Assembly: GCA_032251435.1 (NCBI GenBank)
Contig: JAVVEH010000021.1
Location: forward strand, 12,428 to 76,427
Reading direction: 5' to 3'
Length of the DNA stretch: 64,000 nucleotides
Source: JAVVEH01 sp032251435
GTDB taxonomy: Bacteria; Verrucomicrobiota; Lentisphaeria; Oligosphaerales; MVZH01
Shown here: positions 51,732-60,121 of the stretch, one piece after another
Layout: every line of letters begins with the position of its first letter
Numbering within the stretch: position 1 is the stretch's first letter
Notes under the pieces: model-generated
The model's input: the letters and a program-made list of their open reading frames with translations, nothing else
The model's database searches: none
What the model was told of the DNA's origin: nothing
Made by a program: the position numbers and the translations under genes

Positions 51732-52937
51732 CTATTTGTCGTCAAGAGCGACGACACCGGGAAGGGCTTTCCCTTCGAGGAATTCGAGCGAGGCGCCGCC
51801 CCCGGTGGAGATATGACTCATTTTGTCCGCCAATCCGCTTTGATTAACGGCGCTGACGGAATCGCCGCCGCCAATGATACTGACCGCGTCACTGGCGGCC
51901 ACCGCCTGGCAGACAGCCATTGTGCCGGCCGCGAATTTGGGCATTTCGAAACACCCCATGGGACCGTTCCAGACAACGGTTTTAGCGGTCGCGATTTCAG
52001 CCGCGTACAGTTTGGCGGTTTCGGGCCCGATATCCAACGCCATCCAGCCGGCGGGAATGTCATTGCCCACCAATTTAGTCTCCGCGTCCGCGTCAAACTT
52101 ATCCGCGGCGATGTTGTCAACCGGCAGGAGGAATGTCACGCCCGCGGCCTCCGCGGCTTTGACAGTCGCTTTCGCGGTTTCCAGCAAGTCGTCTTCCACC
52201 AGTGACTTCGCCACGTCAAAACCGGCGGCTTTAAGGAACGTGTAAGCCATGCCCCCGCCAATCAGGATGGTATCGACCTTTTTAATCAACGCGGTGAGCA
52301 CTTCCAGCTTGCCGGAAACTTTGGCGCCGCCGATGATGGCGACAAACGGGCGTTTGGGATGTTCAACCGTGTTGCCCAGGTATTCAATCTCTTTTTCCAG
52401 CAGAAAACCCGCCGCGCAGGTGTCCATGTAGTCGCAGATAACAGCGGTGGAGGCGTGCGCTCTGTGGGCGGTGCCGAAAGCGTCATTGATGTAGACATCG
52501 CCATAAGACGCCAGGGTTTTAGCGAAAACCACCTGCTCCTCGGGGGTGCAATTTTTCCCTTCCTCCTCATTGTAGTAGCGGGTGTTTTCCAGAACCAGGA
52601 TTTCGCCGGCTTTCAGATCCGCGACCATGGCGTCCACTTCGGGGCCAATGACATCCGGGGCCATCTTCACCGGCGCGTCAATCAATCCGCCCAAATAGGC
52701 GGCGACGGGCGCCAGGCTGAATTGCGGCAGCTTCTCGCCCTTGGGACGCCCCAAGTGGCTCATCAGAATCAAGCCAGCCGCCTGATTGTCCAAAATGTGC
52801 TTGATACTGGGTAAGGCGGCCCGAACGCGCGTGTCATCGGTAATCACGTGATCATCATTCAGCGGGACATTAAAATCCACCCGCATCAGCACTTTTTTCC
52901 CGTTCAATTGGACATCTTTAAGCGTTTTTTTCAACAT
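51732..52937 (-). CDS. pgk: Phosphoglycerate kinase
   Basis: Transfers phosphate from 1,3-bisphosphoglycerate to ADP in glycolysis. The 401-residue protein has the classic VLMRVDFNVPLND, MSHLGRPKGEKLPQFSL, GGAKVSGKLEVL, VWNGPMGCFEMPKF and GGGDSVSAVNQSGL motifs. First gene of the pgk-tpiA unit. Confidence 0.97.
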   Translation of the reverse strand: MLKKTLKDVQLNGKKVLMRVDFNVPLNDDHVITDDTRVRAALPSIKHILDNQAAGLILMSHLGRPKGEKLPQFSLAPVAAYLGGLIDAPVKMAPDVIGPEVDAMVADLKAGEILVLENTRYYNEEEGKNCTPEEQVVFAKTLASYGDVYINDAFGTAHRAHASTAVICDYMDTCAAGFLLEKEIEYLGNTVEHPKRPFVAIIGGAKVSGKLEVLTALIKKVDTILIGGGMAYTFLKAAGFDVAKSLVEDDLLETAKATVKAAEAAGVTFLLPVDNIAADKFDADAETKLVGNDIPAGWMALDIGPETAKLYAAEIATAKTVVWNGPMGCFEMPKFAAGTMAVCQAVAASDAVSIIGGGDSVSAVNQSGLADKMSHISTGGGASLEFLEGKALPGVVALDDK

Positions 52938-53091
52938 CAGAGCGCTCCTTTACTGGCAAACTGAAATCGTGACGTTCGCTTCGATTTAAAATGCTTTGGG
53001 AAAGGGGATTCCTTTCTCCGAAAATAAAGCTATACTATAGCATGATATTGGCATCTGTAAAAATGTCGGAGCCGTTAAAACAGGGCTTGAC

Positions 53092-53820
53092 TTGAACGTT
53101 CCGACTATCAGTTCATCATCACACGCGTGGATCCGGTCAGCGTTTCCTCCCGCGTTGGTCGCGACCGTCTTGGGGGGAGTTGTTATCGGCGCGGTCATGC
53201 CCGCGGGCGTGAAGGCACCGTCTCTTTTGTTGTTGACGGCGGGCCTCCTGCCCCTTCACGGGATTGGATTGGGCGTTTTCCTTTTGCTGGCGAGGAAGGC
53301 GCGGGGCGCGGGGCTTTGGCGGGATGTGGGGTTAAGGCGCCTGTCCCGGCGCGGGGTGATCAGCCAGTTTTTCCTGGCCGTTCCGATCGCGTTTTTTATT
53401 CTGGTCATGGGACTGCTTATGTCCCAAGTCTGTGTGATCATGTTAGATATTTTCGGATTGTCCTCCACACCTCCGGACCTATTTGATTTTATGAATCCAG
53501 GACGGCCGGTTCTGGCGGCGGCGGCTTTTTTCACTGTGATCGTGTGGGCGCCTGTTTCTGAAGAAATTTTATTCCGGTTCGGCTGTTTTGAGTTTTTACA
53601 GAGTTGGCATATCCCCGGACCGGCCCTTTGGGTGGGCGGGTTGTTCGCGCTCATTCACGGGCAGCTTTTCGCTGTGCCGACATTGTTTTTTCTCAGTTTG
53701 GTTTTACAGACCGCCCGGGTGCGGGGAAAGGGATTGTGGTTGCCCATCTTCATTCACGGATTTTTTAATTTATTCGCATCGCTGTTATTCATAGTGGAAA
53801 AAGCCGTGAACAACGGTTGA
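53092..53820 (+). CDS. CPBP-family (CAAX/Abi) intramembrane metalloprotease
   Basis: A 242-residue membrane protein with about seven hydrophobic segments and the CPBP motifs SEEILFRFG (EExxxR), LFALIHGQ and IFIHGFFN, which form the metal site. Substrates of bacterial members are mostly unknown. The start is TTG 53092 (AGGG at 53082-53085); no ATG in frame lies nearby. Its stop is 23 bases before the next gene. Confidence 0.85.
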   Translation: MNVPTISSSSHAWIRSAFPPALVATVLGGVVIGAVMPAGVKAPSLLLLTAGLLPLHGIGLGVFLLLARKARGAGLWRDVGLRRLSRRGVISQFFLAVPIAFFILVMGLLMSQVCVIMLDIFGLSSTPPDLFDFMNPGRPVLAAAAFFTVIVWAPVSEEILFRFGCFEFLQSWHIPGPALWVGGLFALIHGQLFAVPTLFFLSLVLQTARVRGKGLWLPIFIHGFFNLFASLLFIVEKAVNNG

Positions 53821-53843
53821 TCCCCCCTTCAGTTTGGTTGTCC

Positions 53844-54785
53844 ATGTCAGATTTCTTTTTCGCGTTAACGGTTGTCACGCCGACATTCACCATTATTTTC
53901 ATTGGCATGCTGCTCCGTCATTTCGGGGTCATCAATGACGATTTTGTCAAGCGCTCCAGCACGATCGTGTTCCGGATCGCTCTGCCAGCTTTAATCATTG
54001 TGAAAATTTCCCAAACCGATTTGTCAGACATGCTGTCAGGCCTGCCCGTTGCCATCTTTGTCGTTTGGACATTGATTTTCTTCATCGGCGGCTGGATCAT
54101 CGCGAGAGTGTTCATCCGGCGGTCGACCACGCGGGGGGCCTTTGTTCAAGGCGGTTTCCGCAGTAATATCGCGATTTTGGGGCTGCCAATCATTCAGGAT
54201 TTTCTAGGGGAGGAGAGCCTTGTTCTAGCCATGGTTTATCTGGCGGTGGCCATGCCTCTTTACAACGTGCTGGCGGTGATTGTCCTGTCGGCGACATCGG
54301 AGGAGGACGGCGCCTTTCATCCGCTTCGCGTGGGGATGAACATTGTGAAAAACCCACTCATTATCGCCGTGCTCATCGGCATGCTTTTAAGCGGTTTTTC
54401 CATCCATTTGCCCGGCTTCGCGTTAACAACCATCACGTCCTTTTCAAGCCTCACGTTTCCCTTGGCTTTGTTGGGCATCGGGGCCTCATTGCGGGGGATT
54501 GTCAGCGGTAAAATCATCCCCGCGGCGGTCGCCGCCGCGGTGAAAACCGCTCTGTTACCCGCCTGTTGCTGTCTGACCGGTTACGCCGCTGGACTCAGGG
54601 GAGATGTCCTGGCGGTGATGTTTGTTGTTTCCGCCGCCCCGGCCGCCGTGTCCAGCTTCATCATGGCCAAGGCGATGAACTCCGACGGGGATTTGGCGGC
54701 GGGAATTGTTTTCATGTCCACCCTGATGTCACTAGGCACGTTGACATCGGGCATTTACATTTTGAGATTGATTAGCCGCGCCTGA
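53844..54785 (+). CDS. AEC-family (auxin efflux carrier-like) transporter
   Basis: A 313-residue inner-membrane protein of the auxin efflux carrier/malonate transporter family: ten predicted TM helices, with FRIALPALIIVKIS, GGFRSNIAILGLPII, KNPLIIAVLIGMLLS and the last block SAAPAAVSSFIMAKAMNSDGDLAAGIV that is typical of the family. Substrate unknown, probably a carboxylate. ATG 53844 was chosen; TTG 53817 is in frame. It directly follows the CPBP gene. Confidence 0.85.
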   Translation: MSDFFFALTVVTPTFTIIFIGMLLRHFGVINDDFVKRSSTIVFRIALPALIIVKISQTDLSDMLSGLPVAIFVVWTLIFFIGGWIIARVFIRRSTTRGAFVQGGFRSNIAILGLPIIQDFLGEESLVLAMVYLAVAMPLYNVLAVIVLSATSEEDGAFHPLRVGMNIVKNPLIIAVLIGMLLSGFSIHLPGFALTTITSFSSLTFPLALLGIGASLRGIVSGKIIPAAVAAAVKTALLPACCCLTGYAAGLRGDVLAVMFVVSAAPAAVSSFIMAKAMNSDGDLAAGIVFMSTLMSLGTLTSGIYILRLISRA

Positions 54786-54860
54786 CCGCGGGCGGCGCCG
54801 TTTACCAGGATCAGGGTTGCGTCATTCCTTTTTGAGTCGTTCGAAATAGATAAAAACCTC

Positions 54861-54924
54861 GTCTCGCACCTCGCACCTCGTCTAGAATGCATGCGAGCAC
54901 GGAAAACTGGACAAGGTGCGAGAC
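54861..54924. repeat. 7-base units forming a long inverted repeat
   Basis: CTCGCAC units repeat at 54863-54880 and GTCTCGCACCT (54861-54871) is perfectly complementary to AGGTGCGAGAC (54914-54924). A further GCGAAAT/ATTTCGC hairpin follows near 54930. The gap to the methyltransferase (54786-55050) is otherwise empty. Confidence 0.65.
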
Positions 54925-55050
54925 AAAGCGCGAAATTGCGCATTTCGCAATGCTCTATCATTTCTTTTTGAAGGAGACTTTATTTGTGGGACTAAAAAAA
55001 CAGCTTGGCGTTTCAGAAATATTCTGCCTCGCCACGGGGGCGATGATCAA

Positions 55051-55929
55051 ATGATATCAGACGATTATGAATTAATTGACAGCGGCCATGGCGCCAAATT
55101 GGAACGCTTTGGTCCCGTGACGCTTGACCGCGCCTGCGGGCAGGCGATTTGGCCGCCGCGGGCGCCGCGGTCAGTCTGGCGCCAGGCGACCGCCGCCTTT
55201 GACCGTAAGGACGGCAACCGCTGGCTTCGCCGGGACCAGTTGCCGGATGCTTGGCAGGTGACCATCGAGGGGATTCATTTCCGCTTGAGCGGCACGGATT
55301 TCGGCCATTTAGGGGTGTTCCCGGAGCAACGGCGAAATTGGCGGTGGGTGACCGACATGCTGATGGCTGAACAAGCGGCGCCCGGCGCGATTCGGGTCTT
55401 GAACGTGTTCGCCTACTCCGGGGGGATGACATTGGCCGCCGCCCGGACAGGGGCGGCGGTGTGCCATGTTGACGCGTCCCGGGGCATGGTCGAATGGGCG
55501 CGGGAAAACGCGGCTCTGAACACCTTGGCGGAAGCGCCTGTTCGCTGGATTGTTGATGATGTTCACAAATTTATGGAGCGCGAAAACCGCCGGGAACGGC
55601 ATTATGACGCCATCATTCTTGATCCCCCCAGTTTCGGGCGGGGAACCAAAGGGGAAATCTACAAATTAGAAACGGATCTTCCCGCCACGCTGGCCAAATG
55701 CCGGGCGTTGCTTTCCAGCTCACCGTTGTTTGTTTTGTTGTCCTGTCACACCCCGCAAGTCACCCCTCAATCACTGGCCAACATGCTGGCCGCCAGCATG
55801 CCTGAGCACGCGTCGCGCACCATAGATTTTGGCGAAATGCTGTTGGAAGGGGCGGCGGGTGTCCCGCCCGTGCCAAACGGCGCCTGGGCCTGCTGGCGGC
55901 GCGGCGATTTACCCGGGCGCGTGTCGTGA
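55051..55929 (+). CDS. RlmI-like class I SAM-dependent RNA methyltransferase
   Basis: A 292-residue enzyme of the COG1092-type rRNA methyltransferases: PEQRRNWRWVTDML, SAM motif VLNVFAYSGGMTLAAARTGA, HVDASRGMVEWARENAALN and the catalytic-type ILDPPSFGRG, with a Cys in LLSCHTPQ. Likely a 23S rRNA cytosine methyltransferase, exact base unknown. No PUA domain precedes it. ATG 55051 (MISDDYELIDSG) fits the family; the longer frame upstream runs through the repeat region. Confidence 0.85.
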   Translation: MISDDYELIDSGHGAKLERFGPVTLDRACGQAIWPPRAPRSVWRQATAAFDRKDGNRWLRRDQLPDAWQVTIEGIHFRLSGTDFGHLGVFPEQRRNWRWVTDMLMAEQAAPGAIRVLNVFAYSGGMTLAAARTGAAVCHVDASRGMVEWARENAALNTLAEAPVRWIVDDVHKFMERENRRERHYDAIILDPPSFGRGTKGEIYKLETDLPATLAKCRALLSSSPLFVLLSCHTPQVTPQSLANMLAASMPEHASRTIDFGEMLLEGAAGVPPVPNGAWACWRRGDLPGRVS

Positions 55930-55998
55930 GCATGCCCGGGACATTCCGGACCTTTTTCCCGCGACACGGGCGCACCCTTGAATTGAATCGGAAATAAC

Positions 55999-56715
55999 AT
56001 GGCTGATTTAGATATTCTTTTTTGTGACAACCACCTCCTGGCGGTCAACAAACCGCCGGCGTTATTAACCCAACCCTCACCGGTCGGGGACGCGCCCAAT
56101 TTGGAAGATATGGCCAAAGAGTGGATCAAACGGGAGTTCAACAAACCGGGCGCCGTCTTTCTGCACGCGGTTCACCGATTGGATCGGGACGCCAGCGGGA
56201 TTGTGCTGTTCGCCCGGACCAGCAAAGCCCTCAGCCGGATGAACGCCTTGATTCGTGACCGGCAGGTCGTCAAACGCTATGAGGCGCTGGTGTCACCCAC
56301 ATTAACCGTGGATGAAGGCGAATTGCGGCATTGGCATCAGCACGGACACCGCGAGGCCAAGGTCACGCGGCGGAAATCTCCCGGAGCGAAAGAAGCGGTG
56401 TTAGTTCTGAAAGAGCTTCGCCGTGACGGCGACCACTCGTTGCTGGAAATCACGTTAGTGACAGGCCGATATCACCAAATACGCGCCCAGCTGGCCTTTG
56501 AGGGCATGCCCATCGTCGGGGATAAAAAATACGGTGGCCGCCCCACAGTCACAAAAGGCATTTATTTGCATCACAAGCACATGGCTTTCACTCATCCGGT
56601 GACCGGTGATCCGATTGACTTGCTAGCCGACGTGCCACCCGCCTGGAAAACAGGGCTCCAGTATCGTCCCGCTCCGCCGACCCGCGGCGGTTCCCGGAAA
56701 CGAAAGCGCCGGTGA
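55999..56715 (+). CDS. RluA-family pseudouridine synthase
   Basis: A 238-residue synthase: ILFCDNHLLAVNKPPALLTQP, the catalytic segment AVHRLDRDASGIVLFARTSKA (Asp in HRLDRDASG), LVTGRYHQIRAQLA and a basic C-terminal tail. It modifies rRNA or tRNA uridines. No S4 domain is present. It stands alone, 69 bases after the methyltransferase. Confidence 0.93.
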   Translation: MADLDILFCDNHLLAVNKPPALLTQPSPVGDAPNLEDMAKEWIKREFNKPGAVFLHAVHRLDRDASGIVLFARTSKALSRMNALIRDRQVVKRYEALVSPTLTVDEGELRHWHQHGHREAKVTRRKSPGAKEAVLVLKELRRDGDHSLLEITLVTGRYHQIRAQLAFEGMPIVGDKKYGGRPTVTKGIYLHHKHMAFTHPVTGDPIDLLADVPPAWKTGLQYRPAPPTRGGSRKRKRR

Positions 56716-56740
56716 TTCGTTCAAGGCCCAACGTGAGTAT

Positions 56741-56766
56741 GTCAGTAATCAGTAAGTCAGTAATCA
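56741..56766. repeat. Direct repeat GTCAGTAATCA
   Basis: The 11-base unit occurs at 56741-56751 and 56756-56766, within ACGTGA...TCACGT (56731-56769). Confidence 0.6.
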
Positions 56767-56791
56767 CGTGACAAGATTCTGGTTGGAATTC

Positions 56792-57814
56792 CTATTTAAC
56801 CGTTTTCCCTTCATGGTCTTCATGTCCTTCATGGTGTGGAATTGTCTTGGCTAAAAGCGTCTTGGCGGTGGCGATGTCCGCCCGCATTTGTTCCGCCAGG
56901 TCGGCGAGTGACGTGAACGTCCTATCCCCCCGCACCCGGTGGACAAACCGGACCGCCAGCGGTTTCCCGTAAATGGACGCGTCAAAATCAAACAAGTGAG
57001 TTTCCAGAACCCGGGTCTCATTCCCGGGTGTCACGGTCGGACTGGTGCCGACATAGGCCACGCCCGGGATCGCGGACTCCGCGGAAAAGCCGCTGACGAC
57101 ATCCAGGGGATGATTTAAATGGGCGATGATGGCGTAGACACCGTCCGCCGGCAGCATTTGCCCGGCGGGAATAATATTGGCGGTCGGGCAGTGAAAGAGG
57201 TCTTCGCCCATGCCTTTTCCTTCCCGGACGCGCCCGGCCAGGACATACTCGCGGCCCAGTTGCGCTGTGGCGGTGTCCAAGTCACCCGCTTGCAGCGCCT
57301 GACGAATCGCCCGGCTCCCCACCTCCACCCCGTTCAGGCACACTTCCTCCACTGGAAAGACATTAAATGTATGACGGTGTCCGGCCGCTTTCAAAAAAGC
57401 CGTATCGCCGGTTCCATCACGGCCGAACCGCCAGTCGCTGCCCACGCATAACGCCGCCAGGCACACGTCTTGATTCAACAAATAGGTGGCCAGGAACTCT
57501 TCGGGCGGCAAATCCGCGACCGTCCGGTTAAAGTCAATGACAATGGCGGCCGCCACTCCGAACTCGGCGAGAAGGTTGAGCTTTTGATTCGGAAGCGTCA
57601 ACAACGGGGGGGCGTCATCAGGTGTCAGCACGGCGCGGGGGTGCGGATCAAAGGTCAGCACGACCGGGGTCGCGTCATGGTCCCCGCACCAGGACACCAG
57701 CCGTTGAATCACGTGCTGATGCCCGCGGTGAACACCATCAAAAACGCCGCACGCGACCCCCGCCCGGGAGATACCATGCCCGGCCAATTGTCTCAATGTT
57801 TTAACAGAAAGCAT
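56792..57814 (-). CDS. ribF: Bifunctional riboflavin kinase/FAD synthetase
   Basis: Makes FMN and FAD. The 340-residue protein has the adenylyltransferase part (GVFDGVHRGHQHVI, VVLTFDPHP, HRHTFNVFPVEEV) and the kinase part (HCPTANIIPAGQMLPADGVYA, PSVTPG-like GTSPTVTPG, ETHLFDFDASIYG). The last residues, HHEGHEDHEGK, are encoded by 9-base tandem units ATGAAGRMC (56808-56835, minus strand), an intergenic-type repeat read into the gene. It is the last gene of the nusA operon. Confidence 0.94.
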   Translation of the reverse strand: MLSVKTLRQLAGHGISRAGVACGVFDGVHRGHQHVIQRLVSWCGDHDATPVVLTFDPHPRAVLTPDDAPPLLTLPNQKLNLLAEFGVAAAIVIDFNRTVADLPPEEFLATYLLNQDVCLAALCVGSDWRFGRDGTGDTAFLKAAGHRHTFNVFPVEEVCLNGVEVGSRAIRQALQAGDLDTATAQLGREYVLAGRVREGKGMGEDLFHCPTANIIPAGQMLPADGVYAIIAHLNHPLDVVSGFSAESAIPGVAYVGTSPTVTPGNETRVLETHLFDFDASIYGKPLAVRFVHRVRGDRTFTSLADLAEQMRADIATAKTLLAKTIPHHEGHEDHEGKTVK

Positions 57815-57885
57815 ACCAGCCCGTCCCGCCCGCTTTCACGCCGGTGTCCCCTCGCGGTCCGCGCCCGGCCTAAAAGCGCCACGTG

Positions 57886-58611
57886 TTAATCCAGATAATC
57901 GTTCAGGTCCGAAAAGGGAATATAATGGCGCGTGAGATCATCACATTCCCATGTTTTAATGATGTCCATCGTATGCGCGTTCGACACCGAGAACTTTCCG
58001 CTGGCGATTCGGCGCAGTGACAGAAGATGAGCCCCGCAGCCCAGATCCCGCCCCAGGTCGTCAGCCAGCGTCCGGATATAGGTGCCTTTTGAACACGTGA
58101 CTGAAAAATCAACATCGGGAAGATGATCCGTGGCAACCGCGAAGGCGTGAATCGTCACGGGCCGGGGGGACCGTTCGACTTCAAGGCCCTTCCGGGCGAG
58201 GGCGTACAGCCGTTTCCCGTTTTTTTTGATCGCCGAGACCATGGGAGGAATTTGCTCACTATCGCCCACGTATTTTGCCGCCGCTTTCAGAACCGCCGCC
58301 GCGGTGACCGCGGCCGTGGACGCGACGCGGGTGACTTCGCCGACAGCGTCCAGGCTGCTGGTCGTCACGCCCAGGCGGATGACCCCGGTATATGTTTTGT
58401 CCCCGCCCATGACCTGATTCGATAGTTTTGTGGCTTTGCCCAACAACAGAACAACCAGCCCAGTGGCGTTCGGGTCAAGCGTGCCCGCATGCCCGACTTT
58501 TTTGATTTTAAAGCGGCCGCGCACGCAGTTGACCACGTCATGACTGGTCCAGTCAACCGGTTTGTCCACCAGCAAAACACCATCACAATTAAAGGATTCG
58601 GGGAGGGTCAT
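57886..58611 (-). CDS. truB: tRNA pseudouridine-55 synthase
   Basis: Makes pseudouridine 55 in tRNA. The 241-residue enzyme has DGVLLVDKPVDWTSHDVVN, the catalytic region VGHAGTLDPNATGLVVL and CSKGTYIRTLADDLG. Normal length for the short TruB type. In the nusA-ribF operon between the DHH enzyme and ribF. Confidence 0.96.
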   Translation of the reverse strand: MTLPESFNCDGVLLVDKPVDWTSHDVVNCVRGRFKIKKVGHAGTLDPNATGLVVLLLGKATKLSNQVMGGDKTYTGVIRLGVTTSSLDAVGEVTRVASTAAVTAAAVLKAAAKYVGDSEQIPPMVSAIKKNGKRLYALARKGLEVERSPRPVTIHAFAVATDHLPDVDFSVTCSKGTYIRTLADDLGRDLGCGAHLLSLRRIASGKFSVSNAHTMDIIKTWECDDLTRHYIPFSDLNDYLD

Positions 58612-58620
58612 ACACGCGTC

Positions 58621-59634
58621 TTAGGTTGATGAGACAGGCAGGTCCAATTCGGCGGCGACAAGCGGCAACAGGCGCTGAACAGCGCCCTCAACCGTGATAT
58701 GATCCACGCTGGCGCCGGCGGCGGCGGCGTGACCGCCGCCGCCCAGTCGCCGGGCGATGCGCCCGGCGGAAATCGCCGATGACCGGCTGCGTAACGAAAA
58801 ACGGACAGCGTCTTTTTCAGGTTGCAACAAACAGGCGACCTCGACCGTGTCCAGACACCGGATCACATCAATGATATTCTCGGTCTCCTGAGGATGGACA
58901 CCGCAAGCCTCTAAATCCCCTTTCTCTAAAACCGTCCAGGCTAACTTGCCGTCGAAGGCGAACGTGGCCCGTCGCCAAAGAATATTCCGCAACCTTTGAC
59001 AGCCCGCGGAGACTCTGAAGTGGAGCGCGTCAACAATGTCTGGATAGCGGGCGCCCGCCTCAAGGAGCATGGCGGCGGATCTAAAAGTCCGCGCGGTGGT
59101 GTTGCCAAAGCGGAATGTCCCGCAGTCAGTGACCAGTCCGAACATCAGCGCCGTCGCCGTCTCCCGGGAAAGAGGCCAATCCGCCATCCGCGCCATCCAC
59201 AACAGGGCCTCGGTGGTCGATGTCGCGGAAACAACCGCGTTGATCGTTCCATAGCGTTGATTGTCAGGGTGATGATCCAGATTTAAAACGCGTGTGAACG
59301 CCTTTAAGGTGATCCCGGCGGGCAACGCGACGCGTTCCGGATTGCCGCAGTCAAGCACACACAGGGCGTCATAAGCATGGACATCGGCGATATCGGCGGT
59401 CACGTGCTCCACGGGCAAAACACGACGGTGCGCCCCCCCCGGTTCCTCGGGGAAGAAGACCGCGCAATGACAGCCAAGATCGGTCAAGAGTCCACGCAGA
59501 GACAAGACGCTGCCAACCGCGTCCCCGTCCGGACGGACGTGCGTGGTGATCAGCAACCGTTCGGCGGTGGCCAGCCAGGCGGCGGCGGCCGCGAGGTCCA
59601 ATCGTTCCCGGTCGGTCAAGTCAAAATGATTCAT
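58621..59634 (-). CDS. nrnA: DHH-family phosphoesterase (NrnA-type oligoribonuclease)
   Basis: A 337-residue DHH/DHHA1 protein: ITTHVRPDGDAVGSVLSL, CVLDCGNPERV, the DHH motif in LNLDHHPDN, TDCGTFRFGNT and the DHHA1 GGGGHAAAAGA. NrnA degrades nanoRNA and pAp. Genes of this type often lie between rbfA and truB, as here. Confidence 0.92.
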   Translation of the reverse strand: MNHFDLTDRERLDLAAAAAWLATAERLLITTHVRPDGDAVGSVLSLRGLLTDLGCHCAVFFPEEPGGAHRRVLPVEHVTADIADVHAYDALCVLDCGNPERVALPAGITLKAFTRVLNLDHHPDNQRYGTINAVVSATSTTEALLWMARMADWPLSRETATALMFGLVTDCGTFRFGNTTARTFRSAAMLLEAGARYPDIVDALHFRVSAGCQRLRNILWRRATFAFDGKLAWTVLEKGDLEACGVHPQETENIIDVIRCLDTVEVACLLQPEKDAVRFSLRSRSSAISAGRIARRLGGGGHAAAAGASVDHITVEGAVQRLLPLVAAELDLPVSST

Positions 59635-59722
59635 AGCGGTCTTTTACCACACGATGTCCGCCAGCCCGCCATATCGGCGGCGACACCAACCTGATTCACA
59701 TTGGCGCGGCCCGGCGGCGCGG

Positions 59723-60121
59723 TCATTCGTCAAGCGGGTCCCCGTCCGGCAGGCCATCGGGTCCGGCATCGGGAATATCGTCCAGCCCCAGTTCACTGAG
59801 AAGCGACAGCACATGATCGGCTTGTTCCGGATTTTGATCCACGTGGAATTTCAACACCGGGGTGTATTTCAGCTGCACATTCGCCGCCAGTTGTTTCTGC
59901 AAATGCGGCCGTTGTTTCAGCAACAGCTTGAGCGCTTCATCATGGGTGTCATGATCTCCCAGCACACTGAAATAGACTTGGGCATGACGAAGATCCGGAC
60001 TGGTTTTGATCTTTGTGATCGTGACCAGTCCCTTGACATAAGGAGCGATCTCACGTTCGCAGAGCATGCTCAGCTCCCGGTGGATCAATCCGTCAACCCG
60101 TCTCATGCGTTCACTGTTCAC
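59723..60121 (-). CDS. rbfA: 30S ribosome-binding factor A
   Basis: RbfA binds the immature 30S subunit for 16S rRNA maturation. The 132-residue protein shows MRRVDGLIHRELSMLC, VTITKIKTSPDLRHAQVYFSVLG and the end KYTPVLKFHVDQNPEQADHV, with an acidic tail. GTG 60121 overlaps the infB stop; ATG 60106 is a possible alternative. Confidence 0.94.
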   Translation of the reverse strand: MNSERMRRVDGLIHRELSMLCEREIAPYVKGLVTITKIKTSPDLRHAQVYFSVLGDHDTHDEALKLLLKQRPHLQKQLAANVQLKYTPVLKFHVDQNPEQADHVLSLLSELGLDDIPDAGPDGLPDGDPLDE

